Shown here: positions 62,909-64,000 of the stretch, in pieces | How positions within the stretch are numbered: the first letter of the stretch is position 1 | Layout: every line of letters begins with the position of its first letter | Assembly (NCBI GenBank): GCA_027486655.1 | Contig: JAIXOR010000027.1 | Coordinates: 1 to 64,000, forward strand | Reading direction: 5' to 3' | Length of the DNA: 64,000 nucleotides | Source: Verrucomicrobiaceae bacterium | Lineage (GTDB): Bacteria > Verrucomicrobiota > Verrucomicrobiia > Verrucomicrobiales > Akkermansiaceae | Program-made: the position numbers and the translations under genes | Notes under the pieces: model-generated | What the model was told of the DNA's origin: nothing | Seen by the model: only the letters and a program-made list of their open reading frames with translations | Databases searched by the model: none

Positions 62909-64000
62909 ATGCCGAAGATCCTCCGTGTCCTCATCTGGACCGCCGTCGCCTCCCTCGGAGCCCTGGCGGTGGCCGTCGCCGCTTTCCAGCGCAACGAACC
63001 CGTGAATGCCCTCTGGCTGGTCATCGCCGGCGTCTGCACCTTTGCCATCGGCTACCGATTCTACTCGGCATGGCTGGTCGCCAAGGTGCTCACCATCGAT
63101 GACACCCGCGCCCCGGCGGCGGTGACCAAGGCGGATGGCAAGGACTTCGTGCCCACGCCGAAGTGGGTGGTCTTCGGCCATCACTTCGCCGCCATCGCCG
63201 GACCAGGCCCTCTGGTGGGGCCGGTGCTCGCCGCGCAGTTCGGCTACCTGCCCGGCACACTGTGGATCCTCGTGGGGGCCACCCTCGGCGGCGGCGTGCA
63301 CGATGCGGTGGTGCTCTTCGCCAGCATGCGTCGCGATGGGAAATCCCTTGGCCAAATGCTCAAGGAGGAGATCCACCCGGTGATCGGCCTGATTGCGATG
63401 GTCTCGCTGCTTGCCATCATGACGATCCTGCTCGCCGTGCTTGGCCTGGTGGTGGTCAAGGCCCTCGCCGAAAGCCCGTGGGGCCTCTTCACGATCGCCG
63501 CGACCATCCCGCTGGCGATGATCATGGGACTCCTGCTTCGCAGTGGCTTGATGAAGGTCACCGGCGTTTCCATCCTCGGCGTGCTCGGTCTGTTCGCGGC
63601 CGTGGCTGCCGGGAAATACCTGCCACCATCCTGGAACCAGGCGCTGCTGTGGGAAGCCAAGGATCTTGCCTGGGCCATCATGATCTACGGCTTCGCCGCA
63701 TCCGTGCTGCCGGTCTGGCTGCTGCTTGCCCCGCGCGATTACCTCAGCACCTTCATGAAGCTCGGCACGGTGGCCGTGCTTGGCGTGTTCATCGTGATCG
63801 CCATGCCGCCGCTCCACATGCCGGCGGTCACGCCCTTCGTCGATGGCAGCGGCTTCGTAGTGCCCGGCCCGGTGTTTCCCTTCGTCTGCATCACCATCGC
63901 CTGCGGCGCGGTGAGCGGCTTCCATGCGCTCATTTCCTCCGGCACCACACCCAAGCTCCTCGCGCGGGAAAAGGACATCCGCCTCATCGGCTACGGTGCG
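62909..64000 (+). CDS. cstA: Carbon starvation protein CstA family, truncated by window end
   Basis: Polytopic peptide or pyruvate transporter induced on carbon limitation. ATG at 62909 (MPKILRVLIWTAVASLGALA); 364 codons are visible, open to the last base. The family core is seen in FGHHFAAIAGPGPLVGPVLAAQFGY, GATLGGGVHDAVVLFASMRRDG and ISSGTTPKLLAREKDIRLIGYG. About nine transmembrane helices are present; the rest, including the C-terminal part, lies outside. It starts 74 bases after the isomerase gene on the same strand and may be co-expressed with it. Confidence 0.93.
   Translation, partial: MPKILRVLIWTAVASLGALAVAVAAFQRNEPVNALWLVIAGVCTFAIGYRFYSAWLVAKVLTIDDTRAPAAVTKADGKDFVPTPKWVVFGHHFAAIAGPGPLVGPVLAAQFGYLPGTLWILVGATLGGGVHDAVVLFASMRRDGKSLGQMLKEEIHPVIGLIAMVSLLAIMTILLAVLGLVVVKALAESPWGLFTIAATIPLAMIMGLLLRSGLMKVTGVSILGVLGLFAAVAAGKYLPPSWNQALLWEAKDLAWAIMIYGFAASVLPVWLLLAPRDYLSTFMKLGTVAVLGVFIVIAMPPLHMPAVTPFVDGSGFVVPGPVFPFVCITIACGAVSGFHALISSGTTPKLLAREKDIRLIGYGA

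Overview
The window is a high-GC bacterial chromosome segment that reads as Verrucomicrobiota, most likely Verrucomicrobiales (Luteolibacter-like). This is inferred from the gene content: four giant PATR (autotransporter-associated beta-strand repeat) proteins, two of them with PEP-CTERM tails, prepilin-like proteins with a DUF1559-type C-terminus, a GH106 rhamnosidase, a plant-DPE2-like amylomaltase and a very alanine/lysine-rich HTH protein. No rRNA, tRNA or CRISPR was seen. No gap between genes exceeds about 250 bases.

Left end (1-3.5 kb): a tyrosine recombinase runs off the window on the minus strand. It faces away from three AT-richer plus-strand genes for secreted proteins, each preceded by an imperfect inverted repeat ending in CGTTSGGY. 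This looks like a small integron-type gene cassette array. The recombinase itself resembles IS91-associated integrases more than IntI, and its start codon is thrown out of frame by one base in an A7 run.

Housekeeping block (3.5-41.8 kb): photolyase; rpoA-rplQ; a MazG-like pyrophosphohydrolase; a DPE2-type 4-alpha-glucanotransferase; sucC and sucD with a nucleotidyltransferase gene between them; a GH43 enzyme; a minus-strand block with a PhoR/PhoB pair, two PilT-type ATPases, an unknown membrane protein and a PotA-type ATPase; a minus-strand run with a beta-helix protein, a VOC protein, a fused siroheme-decarboxylase-like protein, the CCA enzyme and UbiE/MenG; then DUF1015, Kup, an orphan ketosynthase, a tandem-HTH/histone-H1-like protein, an MTH1-like Nudix enzyme, GcvP, a CHAD protein, NagA, RecQ, an ArsC/Spx-like protein, a GreA-C-like protein and XseA.

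Surface and carbohydrate block (41.8-64 kb): a 1254-residue GH106-type rhamnosidase, four PATR proteins (817, 993, 1474 and 1217 residues) with a prepilin-like gene among them, then an AraC regulator divergent from an L-fucose/L-arabinose isomerase-family gene, and a truncated cstA. The block suggests secreted attack on a deoxysugar- or pentose-rich polysaccharide, a repeat-protein surface layer, and intracellular sugar isomerisation. That link is inference from neighbourhood.

The strongest signal not explained by genes is a short DNA word. TGTTAG occurs 14 times on either strand, seven times as TCTGTTAG. It accounts for 10 of the 13 in-frame TTA leucine codons I found outside the cassette genes, and appears in both orientations relative to the genes. 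This suggests a selected DNA-level motif.
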